The notes: generated from the sequence alone by a model not told the origin. Shown: positions 38,060-50,629, counted from the first letter of the stretch. The stretch is DNA of 64,000 nt from Hydra vulgaris (GCF_038396675.1 NC_088926.1:4377501-4441500); one strand, 5' to 3'. A program made the numbers and translations.

Positions 38060-41000
38060 ATGAATCCGAAGTGTTATAGATGTGATAAAACAGTTTATCC
38101 TGTTGAAAAATTAAATTGCTTAGATAAAATATGGCACAAAGGTTGTTTTAATTGCGAAGTGTGCCACATGACTTTGAGCATGAAAACTTACCAAGGCTAT
38201 GAAAAATTACCTTATTGTAACACGCATTATCCTTCAACAAAATTTACTGCAGTTGCCGATACTCCTGAAAATTTAAGAATAAAAAAAAATACAACGAATC
38301 AAAGTACAATTGTTTATCACAAAGAGTTTGAGCAGGAAAAGGGGAAGTACACTGCTGTTGCAGATGATCCAGAAACCACTAGAGTTAAAAAAACTCAAAA
38401 TCAAGCAAGTTCTGTGAAATATCAACAAAGAAGTAAGTTAATTTAACTTTTTTTTTATTGTAAGAAAAACGATCTATACACAAATATAACAAGTTACAAA
38501 TACAAATAGACTAATTTAAAGTAATACAACAGAATATAATCTAACACAATCAAATATCACCTTGATAAAGTTTATAATTTAATAAGGATAGTCAAAGGTT
38601 TGTTTTTATCTATTTTTTATTCATATTATATTAGCCCCTGAAAATACAAAAAATATTAATTATTTTTAAAGACAATTAGTTGACATTTTTATAATTAAAG
38701 ACTCATATATGATAGTTTGTGATAAAGATAACTCGTGGCAACAAATTTGTAAGTTTTAACAAACATTGCTTGATCAGTTTACAAATTTTTCCCCATGTGT
38801 ACAATGTTAGTTCAAATCATTATATCAATCATTAAGAATAATTAAACTGCAACTTGGTTTTCAAAAATTTGCTAATATTCTTTTAAACATTGTGTATATA
38901 AACACTTAGAATCTAACAAACAATCTGCGATCTCTTCACCTTGTCCGTTTATCAACTTAGATTTGATTTTTACTTAGCTTTTTACTCAATTTCTACTTTT
39001 TACATTGAAGCAAATTTTGTTGTTGGTTAAAAGGATAGTATTTGGAGTGACTATCCTGTATAAATATTTAAAAGTTCCTTTTGACCAAATTTTAAAATTA
39101 GGCATCAAGCATTGATAAAGTCTCTTTTTATTTACAGTTTGTCGAGTCAGGTGCATATGTCAAGATATTTCTTGTTGCTCCACGCCGAAACACTATCCAT
39201 GTCTTTTTAAACACTTACAGGATAGTGAAGTGTTGCATGTGAAGTAGTCAATTGTTTTATGTGGTCTAATTAATTACTGATTTTGAAGTAGTCATTATTA
39301 TTGTAGTTACAACTATGGGATGTTGTGTAATTTTATCACCAATTATTAAATATTGGAATCAATTTATTTTTGAGTTGTTTGAGTATTGGTAACTATTTAA
39401 ACTTTTTTTTAAATTGTACATTCTTGTCTTGAGAACTTTTCTTCATAGAAATTTTCTCTTATACCTGGTTCCATTTTTTTTTTCTCTTTACAAATAAAAT
39501 AAAAACATTTATATGACATCTAAAATCTTACCATTAGTTGTTTGTTTTAGACTTTCTTGTGACACAAAGCGTTTAACAATTCAACCAATAACATTGGGAT
39601 TCACCATGGTTACAAAAATATGCCTATTCATCATTTAGATCAAAGTTTTCCTTTTGACAACAAGATGAAGTAAATTATAAATTTATAAATTATGCTGTAC
39701 TGCCATCTGAAAAGTACTCAACACTTATAAATCAGGTAGATTGTTTTTGATAAATCCACTTATATCCTGATGAGTTTTATACAAATTAAAAAATATTTTC
39801 ATTTTAAAGTAAAACACAATTGCGCAGATTGCACAACAGTTATTCAACAATAAGTTTAAATCTCATCAACAGTTCTTTTAGAGCAAAGTGAAATGATGTG
39901 AGAGGCTGCAGTATTTTTGTTTTTTATGAATGTTTGTTGATTCTGTTATAGATAAGCACTTGAATAGTGTTATTTATACAACATATGTTTATCAGTATGT
40001 AATTAACCATTGGTTTTATTAACTGCATCTTTAGTAACATCTATCAGTGACATCTGCCATGTTTTCTATTAATTTTTTAAGTTGATAAAAGTAATTAAAA
40101 TGAATAAAGTTATGTGTGAATCCAAAATAAAACTGTAAAAGGGTTGATTGAAAAATGCATAAGGATTTTATGTTGATCATATTTTTAGTAATTTTGTATT
40201 TTTCTTATATTAAGTAATATTTTATATTTGTCACATTTTTATGGCTTTGTATTCTAAGTTTAGTATTATTAGAGATCAGTGACAAATTCATATCATAGAC
40301 ATATATTCATGACATATATTTATATCATAGTCTTAAAATTAAGATTCAGAGTATAATATTTTAAAATCAATTTAAACTAAAATAAATTCTCCTTATAACA
40401 ACTGACACATCTAATAATAACATTTAATAAAGTTAATGACTTTCTTGTATTTATTAAGTATATTACTCACAAAAACAATAAAAAAAAAAAACCAAGTGAA
40501 ATCTAAATGCAAACTCAGAAGGAATTCATTTGGGCATGTTTTTGTTCATTTCTGTTCAAAGTTCAGTGAAATTATATTTAATTGGAGGCATTATCTTAAT
40601 ATAATTTACACAATTTAATTTTTAAATTATTGCTTTGAATCCAGACAGTTTTTCAGACAAAATAGAAAATGAAGTACTATATATACTGATGTATCTACTG
40701 AATGTTGAATGAAATGAGTTCTTCATTTCTAGATATTACCTTTTACCCAAACTGATGTATGCACTTGTACCTCAACTGGTGTATGTACTGAAACTCTAAA
40801 AGATGACTGTTTTATTATGATGTCATTAATTTTGGTAAACAGTATTTTAAATTAATCACTTAAGTACTCCCTACATAATAATCTGTACATTTTTGTACAC
40901 ATCTCCACACATAATAACCTGTGCAAAGGCAGAACAAGGGCTTTAGTACTCAAGACAATTTTCAGGCATATGTCAAACTTTCTATGTTCATGCTGTAGTG

Positions 41001-44000
41001 TTAAATAAGGTTGTTTAAAAAAAAAGTACGTAGAGGTTGGGAACGAAAATATCCCTCTGATAACTATTAAACCCCGTGTGAAGGAAATAACATCTTTTTT
41101 TAACTTGCTGCACGAAATAATAATTTCTTACATTAAAACTAAATTAAGTTGAACTAAATTCAAATTTATTCATACAAAAGACTTGCTTATATAGAATAAT
41201 TAGAATTTTATGAAAAGTAAGAGATGGAATTTAAGAATATAACTAAATATAAAAAAATAAAAATAAATATACTCTATAATAAGGCCATAATGTTCCATAA
41301 AAAGAATTTTTAGTTGTTACAGATGAGATTGATTGTGAATTTCACATGGTGATTTTTTGTTAAGTTTTTGTGATATTTTTTTTTTTCTCTTTTTTTTAAC
41401 CCATTTGTTTAACTTATAGTTGAACCTTTGGCTGCACAAGTTGATTCAGAGGGAAGTAGGCCGGCTGCCTCTAACACTAGCAGTCGCAAAGTGTCAGAAC
41501 CTGCAGCACCTCCACCATCCTCAGGAGGCCCAAAATATATTGCTCTTTATGACTACACTGCTGCAGATGATGATGAGGTATTAAATTGTAAATTGAATTA
41601 ATTTTGATATGTAAAATTTTTTATAACCTGTTCCACACACTTGCATGTAATTGTGTATTCCACACACTTGCATGCGACTTAAATACCTAGTTTTATAAAA
41701 GTATTTTATTTTGAAAATGGTTGCCCCCAGTGTATGAATGTAAATAAGGACTACAAACTAAATTAGAAAGAAATTTAGTGTATTGATATTATATAATAAA
41801 ATATTTGCTCAAAAATATAAAAAACATTTGCTCAAAAATATAATCTTTTTTGTACTAAAAATTGGAAAATAGACTTTAATTTGAATTTAACAGTTCAGTA
41901 AACTAAATATTGACAGGTCTGCACAAGGTTTATATAGAAACATACCTGTCAATCTTTAGTTTACTATTATCTTTTTATTTTTTTTTTATTTTATTTTTTT
42001 TTTATTTTATTTTTTTATTTTATATATTTATTATATTATTTATTTTATATATTTTATTTATTTATTATTTATTTTTATTTATTTTATTTAACTATTAAAT
42101 TTAAATATAAAAGTTTATTTTCTACTTTTTAGTACAAAAAAGATTATATTTTTGAGCAAATGTTTTTGCTATATTTTATTTTCTACTTTTTAGTCTTAAC
42201 TAGGGATTGCAATCCCGGGATCCCGGACGTTTTTGGGTCCCAAAAATCCCGGGGTTCTAAACAAAAAATCCCGGGATTTTCGGGATTATAGCAGGATTGA
42301 ACTAATTAAATTATTTTGTAAAACAAAATGTTCAAAGTTGGTAACTATACTGAATTATAACGAGTTATATAATGCTGCAGAAACACAAACTTCAAATTTA
42401 ATGTCAATCATAAAGAAAGAAATGCATCTGTTTGAAAATGGTGGAAACGGGGGGCATAATTTGGAATTAGTATACCAATATTTGTTATCTATTCCACCGA
42501 CGAGCATCAAACCTGAGCGGGCATTTTCTGCAGCTGGGTATTTGGGAAGTAAAATAAGGAGTAGGCTAAATGACCAAACCTTAAATGCTCTACTATTCCT
42601 TTGGGCATATTTTCAGACAAAAAAAGAAAGTTTGTAAATAAAATATGCATTTAATATGAATTGTTTTTTTGTTTTACATTTATTATTTAGCTACCATTTA
42701 TTTATAAATATAAAATAAAGATTTTTTTTAATTTTTGTTTCTCAATATTAACAAACAACTTATTATGTTATTTTTTACAAAGTAGCTTGTTGCTACAGCA
42801 GCTATATCGGTAGCCAAATTTAAGAAAATTTTGATTGTTTAGTTACTTTAGTCAAATACACTTTAAATGTTCAAATGTTACATATCCAATTATTTGATGA
42901 AGGTTATTCTGTAAAATCTGTAATCTTAAAACATAATATGGAAGGTACCGTATATATATTTCTGAATTATTTTAAGATCTTTATATACACCTGCTGCCTG
43001 TTACACAATTAAAACAATTTAAGGCGCCATAGAAAATTAATTTAAGTCATTAAGGCATAATGAAATTAAATAAAAAATTGATAACATCAAAAAGTATATT
43101 CATATATGCAGTATTAAGTTCTGTTTTTTAGCAAATATCTCACATTATATAAAATCCCGGGATCCCGGGATTTTATTTACTTCAATCCCAAAATCCGGGA
43201 TCGTAATTCATGCCCGGGATTGCAATCCCTAGTCTTAACAAAGAGTTACGAATATTAGTATTTAACAAAAAAAAAAAAATTTTTTAAAAACGTATTTTTA
43301 AAAGACTTGAAAAAAAAAAATAATAAGAAACCCACAAGCAATATTAGCTAATTTTAAAAATGAAAAAGTTTGTTAATGAATATCGATTACATTTAAAAAC
43401 AAACCCGCAAGCAATTTAGTAGCTGATTTCCATATAAAAGGTTAGTTTGTGCAATTAGGGTGACAAAATGACTCAATGAAGAGTTCGTATCAAGTGAACT
43501 TCAACCAAGTCATTATCGATGTATATTAGTTAGGTGGGCTAACTATAACAGTATGTATTGCACTTCTAACGTCGTGTGTAATCCCGTCCGCTATCTCTCT
43601 AACACGCTTCTTCTGTCTTTCGCTCTAACATATATTCATTCTTCCTAAACTCACCTTACTCTCGGTCCGTATAGCGCGTTATGACGCTCCTTTAGCTGAA
43701 CCTGTCATTGCGGGCCTTGGTAACGTGGCCTCTGTATGGCAGTTAGCCGGAGAGCCACTATACTAGTTCATATCAAGTGAAAGATTATAAAATGAAGTGA
43801 AATGAGTGTGAAAAGATTATAAAATAAAGTGATTATAAAATGAAAGATTATAAAATGAAGTGAAAAAGATTATAAAATGAAGTGAAATCAAGTGAAAAGT
43901 TATAAAAATAATTATCGCATCTTTTAATTTTCATATAAATTTTTTAGTGTTGTATTTAATTGTGTATTTTTTTTTGTAATTTTCTTAAATAATTTTATTT

Positions 44001-44219
44001 TATTTTTTCTAATTTTTTTGAATAATTAAATAATGATAATTAATCTTCATATTAGGCTTAAAGCTCTCAAATTTAATTCTTATGTGTTTATAGGTCTCTT
44101 TTCAAGAAGGCGACATAATTATTAACGGAGAAATTATCGACGATGGCTGGATGAGCGGTACTGTTAAAAGAACAGGGGAGACGGGAATGTTACCTTCTAA
44201 TTACGTTGAACCGCAGTAA
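38060..44219 (+). CDS. LASP1: LIM and SH3 domain protein (LASP)
   Basis: Three coding exons: 38060-38432, 41420-41577 and 44094-44219 (donors GTAAGT and GTATTA; acceptors TTATAG and TTATAG), giving 218 residues. Residues 5-56 form a LIM domain with all eight zinc ligands (C5, C8, H26, C29, C32, C35, C53, H56). Residues about 62-125 are two nebulin-type repeats, seen from the paired [10 protein letters not shown] and [10 protein letters not shown] starts. A short Ser/Pro-rich linker follows, and residues about 163-218 are an SH3 domain (ALYDYTA, DDGWMSG, LPSNYVE). Intron 2 splits the SH3 domain after DDDE. LASP proteins bind actin through the nebulin repeats and proline-rich partners through SH3, at focal adhesions and cell edges. 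Human LASP1 is about 261 residues, the difference being a shorter linker here. The ATG was chosen because the LIM starts four residues later. Confidence 0.96.
38433..41419 (+). other. LASP intron 1
   Basis: A 2987 bp intron from GTAAGT to a long polypyrimidine tract plus TTATAG. A+T-rich and without any recognisable gene or element. Confidence 0.85.
41812..42178. repeat. Foldback sequence in LASP intron 2
   Basis: About 50 bp arms: 41812-41862 (TTTGCTCAAAAATATAATC, TTTTTTGTACTAAAAA) and the inverted copy at about 42120-42170. Inside lies a second inverted repeat, AGTAAACTAAA...TTGACAGGT against ACCTGTCAA...TTTAGTTTACT (41898-41955). The rest is a T/A-rich degenerate run. Confidence 0.75.
42201..43231. 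mobile_element. Internally deleted hAT element with perfect 8-bp target duplication
   Basis: The ends are TAGGGATTGCAATCCCGGG and its complement (GCCCGGGATTGCAATCCCTA), flanked on both sides by GTCTTAAC (42193-42200 and 43232-43239). Terminal regions carry multiple ATCCCGGGAT motifs. At 1031 bp it is much shorter than an autonomous hAT. It keeps only the end of the transposase, so it could move only with help. Confidence 0.97.
42260..42637 (+). pseudogene. hAT transposase C-terminal fragment
   Basis: Reading ends ...[47 protein letters not shown] before a stop at 42637. This is the hAT dimerisation domain, with the catalytic Glu in P-E-R-A-F-S-A-A-G and the R-L-x-x-x-x-x-N-x-L-x-F-L helix. 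The frame extends into the terminal repeat without a plausible start. The catalytic Asp region and zinc finger are deleted. Confidence 0.9.
43240..43760. other. G+C-richer unassigned stretch in LASP intron 2
   Basis: From about 43450 the base composition becomes more balanced, with motifs such as CGTCGTGTGTAATCCCGTCC, GTATAGCGCGTTATGACGC and CAGTTAGCCGGAGAGCC. It ends near ACTATACTAGTTC. It has no open frame and no Pol III boxes. It may be a solo LTR or SINE fragment, but nothing decides this. Confidence 0.35.
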
Positions 44220-44356
44220 CGGCAACCAAAAATCCTTATTAAATTTCTCAATTCTTAAAAAATTAATTACTTAATGTAATTTTTATTGCTTTATTATATT
44301 TGCATCCATTGCTTGTTTTTTTATTATTATTATTTGTAACAATTTTTTGTGTGTAT

Positions 44357-44399
44357 ATACAGTTTCGGCGAACTGTATTTGACCGACTTTTTTGTCGGT
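44357..44399 (+). promoter_or_regulatory. Two tandem stem-loops in the LASP 3' UTR
   Basis: First stem: ATACAGTT (44357-44364), loop TCGGCG, AACTGTAT (44371-44378). Second: ACCGAC (44382-44387), loop TTTTTT, GTCGGT (44394-44399), followed by eight T. Both stems are perfect and only three bases apart, about 140 bases after the LASP stop codon. A role as an RNA-binding or stability element is a guess. The poly(A) signal candidate is AATAAA at 44605. Confidence 0.6.
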
Positions 44400-44619
44400 T
44401 TTTTTTATTTAACACTCCTGGGTGTAATTAACTATAAAGTTTTTCTTTGTACATTTTTTGTTTACATAATCATACAAAATATGTTGTAAATGAAATGAAT
44501 GCATTTTCATAATTTTCTGGTATAAAATGAGAATTATTTTATATTTAAAATAAATATTCACAAATGTATGGGATTTAGAAATTTTCTGAGAATTATGGTT
44601 TTGAAATAAAGTTTATATG

Positions 44620-47600
44620 AAATTTTATATAAAAAAAAAGTAACTGTTTCATATTTTTGGAACTTTTTATCAGTTTTATTGTTTTGTTTTGTTTTTCTGA
44701 TTTCTTACATTGAAGTTTTTGAAGCGTAGCGAAAATGAACGAGGCTGTGACAGATGACCAAAAGATCTACTTTACTAAGAATTCTTTTAACATCCAAAAA
44801 TTATTTTTATCTGTTTTCCTGTTAGAATTGGTATAGCACTTGGAAATACTAGAGTTGAACCCATAAGTGCGTACTATCTGGTGTAAAATCAAAACAAAGC
44901 TAGGGTTAGAGATTAAAAAATAATGTATTCATGTCAAAAAAATTTTTATGTTTATTTATAGTTACAAATTATTCAGAGAGTATACGCAACAGTCTAATTA
45001 AAAAGATTTTCTAATAATATAATAAAGACATGATACGCAGTGTGCCCAGTTGGGAGCACTGTATAAGTACGTGCGTATCTGGGTTTTACGGCACCGACTT
45101 TAAAGACAAAAACTGTGAGCTTTTTTCTCATAGCGTGCTCGAAGTCGGTGTGGTAAGGATGCATTCATTTGTCTTTTTCTTTAGAATTTTATATCAGCTT
45201 AGACTATTAAGAAAGTAGAATGTTTTATGTTCAATAAATTATGGTTGTTTTTTTTACGTGTAATAAATTTTTCAGTTTTTTTATTTCTATTTAAAATTTC
45301 GTTCCTGTTCTGGAACTGCATTAATATTGAAGGCATGTTGGTACATATTTGAAATTTTCCATTAAAAATTTCTAGTATAAATCAATTTTCTATGTGCCTG
45401 CCAAATTTCATTTAAAAAAATTTCTGACTACATACCGTATTTTTCGACCCAGTGGAGGTTCCATTTCCACCTCTTTTAGTGTTACTGTTACACTTTATTA
45501 AACTGTTACTGTTACTTTTTGTTATAAAATCTGTTTTTTTACAGTTACCAGTGATTTTTATTCGGTTTTAAAATTTCGTTTCTGTTCCGGAGGTGCATTA
45601 ATATTGAAGGTATGTTGGTATATATTTGAAATTTTTCAGTCAACTGTATTGATCTATTTTCCTACCCTATTGTTCCGCGCAGTGGAGGTATGTATTTCCA
45701 CTTCCGTTACATAGTGTTGGGGGAGGGGCGGTTTTTGACGGTGAGCATACAGTATATTTGATTTTTTATTTATAATAATGATATATTTTAAGAATATTTA
45801 GGTTTTCTTTTTTTATAATTGTAAAATTATTTACACAAAAACTAACAAGTATAATTAACTAAGGTGGTTATATAATAATTTTTTTTTTGATTGCTAACTC
45901 TTTTCACACACCAAAATTAATTTAAAGGTAAAATTCTGCAAAATAGAATTTAAAATGATGAATAAAATTATATGACACTTTTTTATGATGATTCTGCATA
46001 AAAATCATTAAAAACAAAACCAGCATTTTCTCAGCTTTTTTCCAAAGCCATGATTTACCATATAGCCACCTTAAGCTATATATGATATATAAAAATTATA
46101 CATATATTTAAAAAAACTTTTATAGATTAATGGTGACTTTTTAAATTATTTAATCTAAATATGAATACGATAATGAATATTATTATTATTATTGTTATTA
46201 TTAGTGCGCATAGTTACGCATAGTTACGCCTATTGTTCGTAATTGTTACTTACGGTTCTGTATTCTGTAAAATACACTATTTCTTAGTTTTTAAGTAGTT
46301 TCTAGACTTTTTTTATGCGCGGTTATATGATCCATGCGGTCTTTAAGGTCAGCAAGCGAATTGTATGCGAATGTACTTTTATTCTTAAGAAGAATTGATG
46401 TTGTTCATTGTTTAAAACAAAAATTTAAATAATCGTTTGTTTGTTGTTGATTGTTTTTATTTTTCTAATTTGTATAGCCTGTTTTCATTTTTTAGAAAAA
46501 GTTAGATTATTTATAGATTAAGATTATTAAATTATTCATAGATTAAGATTATTAGATTATTTATAGATTAAGATTATTTTTTGTAGAAAGAATAATAAGA
46601 ATAAAATTTTATTTATGTATTTAATATGAAAAGTTAAATAAAATAAGACTGTTGTTTGTGGTCATGTAAGTTTATATACATAAGTTTGCGTTTATTTTAA
46701 TCTATTTTATATTTCTCTATATCAATATGTATATTTTATATTCTTAGGAAAATAATAAGGAATAGAAAAATTAAAAAAAATTCTTCTGGAATTTGTCAAA
46801 AGAATGTTGTGTTTTGCTTCATTTTAAGGTATCTGTATTTTTGTTTATTAGAAATTTTTCATTTTGTTCTTATGATGAATTCACAACATTGGAATGAAAA
46901 AGATGGTTTCAACTTTTTCATTCCAATGTTGTGAATTGTAGTCTGCATTCTTTGTTACATTAAAAATAATTGATGCAAATAAATGTTGTTTTATAGTTGT
47001 TAAAGGTTTGCATATATGTTTATACTATGCTCAAAGTTAAAAAGTTTTTGATAAATACGTGTATGTGATGATATATGTTATATAGTTGTTTTGTAAATGT
47101 GTTTATATAAATGTTTGTATAATAGTATGAAATGTATTTTATCTAATGTGTACATGATTGTTAAATGAGGTGTTTTTATATGTTATATAAAATTAAAAAA
47201 AATATTGTGTTTTATAGTTAGTATAACTATAACACACAATATATTTGAGATATAGATCTAGAGCAAGATTCGTCAACCTTACCAGTCAAGCGGTGCTACT
47301 GCTTTAGGTCTAAGTGTAGTCTAGCCTTCAATATAACTATTCTGAAAATACATAACATTATCTTTAATAATTTTTTGTGTAATGTTGTTACCTTTGGCTT
47401 ATCTTTATGTTAGTGTCTGTTGTTAAAAATGAATAATAGGTAGTTTCATTACTAGAACTCGCTGCTTTTGTTTCTTAATATAAATACATTAATATAATTT
47501 CTTCAAGCAGAAACATAAATTAGTGACTTTTATCTGAAATAGCACAGTGAATATTATTATTATTAGTGCGCATAGTTATACCTATTGTTCGATATTAGTT

Positions 47601-47815
47601 ACAATTCTTTATTCTGTAAAATATTAGTTTTTAAGTAGTTTCCAGACTTTTCTTAACCAAGTGTTTTCTTAAAGAAGTCATGACCTTTTATCTATAGTAT
47701 TGTTAAAGCCTTTGCTCTTTGAAAAAAATGTTTCTGGCTTTTTAATAAGTGTATAATAATTTCCCTGCCTGAATGAATTGTGGTTTAGGATATAATTGTG
47801 TTATTATATATGTAG
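44620..47815. other. Intergenic repeats, no gene recognised
   Basis: Holds a pair of diverged tandem copies (about 45285-45500 and 45555-45715, sharing TGCATTAATATTGAAGG, ATGTTGGTA and CAGTGGAGGT). It also holds two separated copies of a segment starting ATTATTAGTGCGCATAGTTA (about 46180-46320 and 47553-47655), a 25-bp perfect palindrome (46878-46937), and a 19-bp inverted repeat at about 47201-47241. No supportable coding region. Confidence 0.6.
46878..46937. repeat. Perfect 25-bp palindrome
   Basis: Arms 46878-46902 and 46913-46937 match without a mismatch; loop of 10 bases. It is not part of any recognised element. Confidence 0.95.
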
Positions 47816-47821
47816 GATGTA

Positions 47822-48370
47822 ATTGTGTTATTATAGGTTGTTAAAAGATGTTTGCAACAACAACTTTCCGTTTGGAGGAAAAGTCATTCTTTTTGGTGGT
47901 GACTTCAGGCAAATATTGCCTGTTGTGAAAAGAGGACAACCAGCTGAAATTGTAGAATCGTGTATAAAATGTCCCTTACAGTGGCGATGGGTGCAGAACT
48001 TTACATTAACTGAAAATATGAGAGTACATGATGGGGAAAGAGAATTTTCCTAATGGCTATTAAAACTTGGTAGTGGAACTATGCCTGTCAAAGAAGAGGG
48101 TCCTTTTAAAGGATGCATTGAAATACTTTATCAGTGCATTATTAGAGAAAATGTCTCTATTGTTGTTAAGATTTTTGGAGATGCTGAGCAAAATGATTAT
48201 TCTAAACGTGTAATTTTAACACTTACTAATGTGGATGCATTATCAATTAATGAAGAAGTGCTTGAATGTCTACCGGGTGAAGTCAAAATTTTGTGTATGT
48301 TTGTAAAAAAATTTATTATTAAACTGAACACAACTGTTCTATATATGGTTTTAACATCTCTTTTATAGCC
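47822..48370 (+). pseudogene. PIF1-type helicase remnant of a Helitron
   Basis: The translation NNFPFGGKVILFGGDFRQIL followed by PVVKRGQPAEIV is the PIF1-family helicase motif II/III region (G-G-D-F-R-Q-x-L-P-V). FTLTENMRVHDGE is the next conserved block. After a TAA at 48051 the same frame continues through LLKLGSGTMPVKEEGPF to about 48290 before decaying. In animals, isolated PIF1 helicase pieces of this type usually come from Helitrons, and the Helitron-like terminus 1.6 kb downstream on the same strand supports this. The Rep (HUH) nuclease part was not found. Confidence 0.8.
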
Positions 48371-48380
48371 TTTTCAGCTT

Positions 48381-49435
48381 ATTAGGCCGGGTGAATAAAA
48401 AAAAACAATTGCTTTTTTTCAACGCTTTTAGACTAGGGGAAAGGCACCTATGATGGCATAGCGCCTATGATGGCATACCGGTCATATTTCCATTAAAACT
48501 GGTTTTGGTAAAAAAATGATTAGACCTACATGACTATACTGAATTTACATTAGTTTTAGTGAAAAAACGTCCCTTGTGCACAAATATTGTTTTTATAATC
48601 AACAAAAAATCGATTTTGGGATCTGCTGTTGTAGTTTCATTTCCTTCATATATTTAAGATTGTGATTTTACTATTAACTGTGCAGAAATGAAATTTTCAT
48701 GTATTTTATATTCAAGTTTTGTGCATTTAGTGGAATAGTTACTTTAATTTTATCTTTTGAACAAAGCAGACACAGCTTGTTTTAATGAAAATGATGACTT
48801 TTACCCATGTGGGGTGTTGAAATATTGACGAGTTGGGAAAACCTTTTTTTTTTATAAGAAAAACTTATTTTTAAGTAAAGTTAAAAGAAAGCGATGCTCC
48901 AACATTTTTTTTTGGTCCAAAAAATACGTAAAACGCAATATATCCTATGCGCATGCGCAAAATTTTACAATGCTGGTGTGTAGCATGAAATGGTAAATTA
49001 GGATGGTTTCAAGTAATTTCTGTCTTTTCTGAGGGAAGAATTTAAGGTTAAACGAAATCATTAAGTTACCCTCGATCCTAACTAGCCCCATCCTCCCCTA
49101 TGCCATCATAGGAGCAGTGGTTGCCTATCATGGCATACTTGTGCTTTTTTTTACTATAAGAATAACTTAAAAAAAATAAAACTGATGTAAACTCCCAAGG
49201 TAATTATTGTTGTAGATGTAACAAGGAATATATCCATATCAAAACTTTTATTATTGGTCTTCAGGATAATGAAGCTTCAAAGTTAAGTATGCCATCATAG
49301 GCGCCTTTCCCCTAATTGCTCACCTTTATGTGAAAATATTTATCGATTTTGCTCAAATTTGTATTAACGTAAAGCGTAACAGTTACTTCAAAAATGTCGC
49401 GTAAGAGCAATTGCTTTTTTTATCAACCTGACTTA
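48381..49435. mobile_element. Foldback element inside the Helitron, itself interrupted
   Basis: Left end near ATTAGGCCGGGTGAATAAAA (48381), right end near CAACCTGACTTAT (49435). The inverted ends share A-rich tracts followed by CAATTGCT. It is split by the MITE at 48436-49312, leaving only about 55 bp on the left and 120 bp on the right. Exact limits are uncertain. Confidence 0.55.
48436..49312. mobile_element. MITE with 25-bp terminal repeats and TA target sites
   Basis: Begins GGGGAAAGGCACCTATGATG and ends with the complement of GGGGAAAGGCGCCTATGATG. The 25-bp ends differ at one position. TA flanks both sides (48434-48435 and 49313-49314), fitting Tc1/mariner-type mobilisation. Additional internal copies of GCCTATGATGGCATA-type motifs lie near both ends. 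There is no transposase. A truncated relative is at 16641. Confidence 0.93.
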
Positions 49436-49699
49436 TACAAAAATTAATAAAAAGTTTTGAATAAAACTAATAATTTTGACGCAAAGTAAACACAAACGCA
49501 AGGCAAAATGTATTCCGGACATTTTTCGCTAAATATTTTCTGCATTATTATAAATTAGGATTGGATGAATGCTGAAATAAATATATGTTAATATAAAGTA
49601 AATCGACATTTGTTTACGGTATTTATTATTATTATTTTTTTTTAATTACTAAATAAGACTATTTTAACAAAACGATTTTGTGATTTGCGCATTTAATGT

Positions 49700-49936
49700 T
49701 CGAAATAATAAATGGTTAACTGTATCTTTAATGAAGCTTACAGTTTTTTTTAATTTTTAACTTCCCTCAGGCGTTCACTGCGACAGTTTTGTTTAACTAA
49801 GAAGCGAAGAAAAATAAAAGTAAGAACAACTAAAAAAGTATTAATAAATTTATATTTCATTAGCGAAAACAAATAAAAATTAAATTATTAATTATTTATT
49901 TACTAAAAACCCGTATTACGGGTTGCCTACTGCTAG
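49700..49936 (+). mobile_element. Helitron 3' terminus
   Basis: The hairpin AACCCG-TATTA-CGGGTT (49908-49924) is followed eight bases later by CTAG (49933-49936) and then a T. A short hairpin about 10 bases before a CTRR terminus at an A/T insertion point is the diagnostic Helitron 3' end. It lies downstream of, and in the same orientation as, the PIF1-helicase remnant. The 5' TC end was not located. Confidence 0.85.
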
Positions 49937-50629
49937 TTATGATTAATAGTCGACCCAATTAAATAGTAGTATTATGATTATTGAATTTAATTTAGTGCAT
50001 CATGGGACCTCACAAGAAAACATATTTATTTTATGGTAAAGCTAAAACTTATTTAGCTTGTAATTTTCCAATACCAGCTCACTTAAATATTGGCTGTAGA
50101 AATGGACATGTACTGCATATATTTGCAACCAACAACTATTCATATAAAGTCACTGTAGAACCAGGCTTACAGAGCCGGGAGCCAAGGATCCGAGCATCCG
50201 ATAGTTTTTGCAGAGCCGGGGTCGAGAAAAACTAGTGGATCCCGATAAATTTTTTTTTTTTTTAATTTTAGAATAATTTTTGAGACATTTTTTTGGCCAC
50301 CTCTGCATCTCATTCAAGAAATTTAAAACTCAAAATTCTTAAGTCTCTAACAAATCATTTCATATACAATAAAATGACTCAAAAGTTTAGTCTAAAATGC
50401 CATCTCAAAAAAATGGCTGCCACCATATATTTGCTTATATTGTATTTTTAAATTCTTATTTTTGTGAAATGAATAAAGTACCATATTTATTCTTATCTTC
50501 TGTCATTTTTTATTTTTTTTTATTTCAAAATTATTCAATGACTCAAAAATTTTTTCTTCTCCCATTTAGATAAAGTTGAATATATATTTGGAATTTTTCC
50601 GCGATTTCTGTTATTTGTAAATTGCAACC

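Larger units (their letters stand above)
41578..44093 (+). other. LASP intron 2
   Basis: 2516 bp. It contains a foldback sequence (41812-42178), a hAT insertion (42201-43231), a G+C-richer stretch of unknown type (43450-43765), and a run of degenerate AAGTGAAAAGATTATAAAATG units (43770-43900). Confidence 0.85.

Noticed and set aside
44382-44407. Bacterial-type rho-independent terminator (stem-loop plus T run)
   Set aside because: The context is a spliced animal gene's 3' UTR; a prokaryotic terminator makes no sense here. Reported as a possible RNA element instead.
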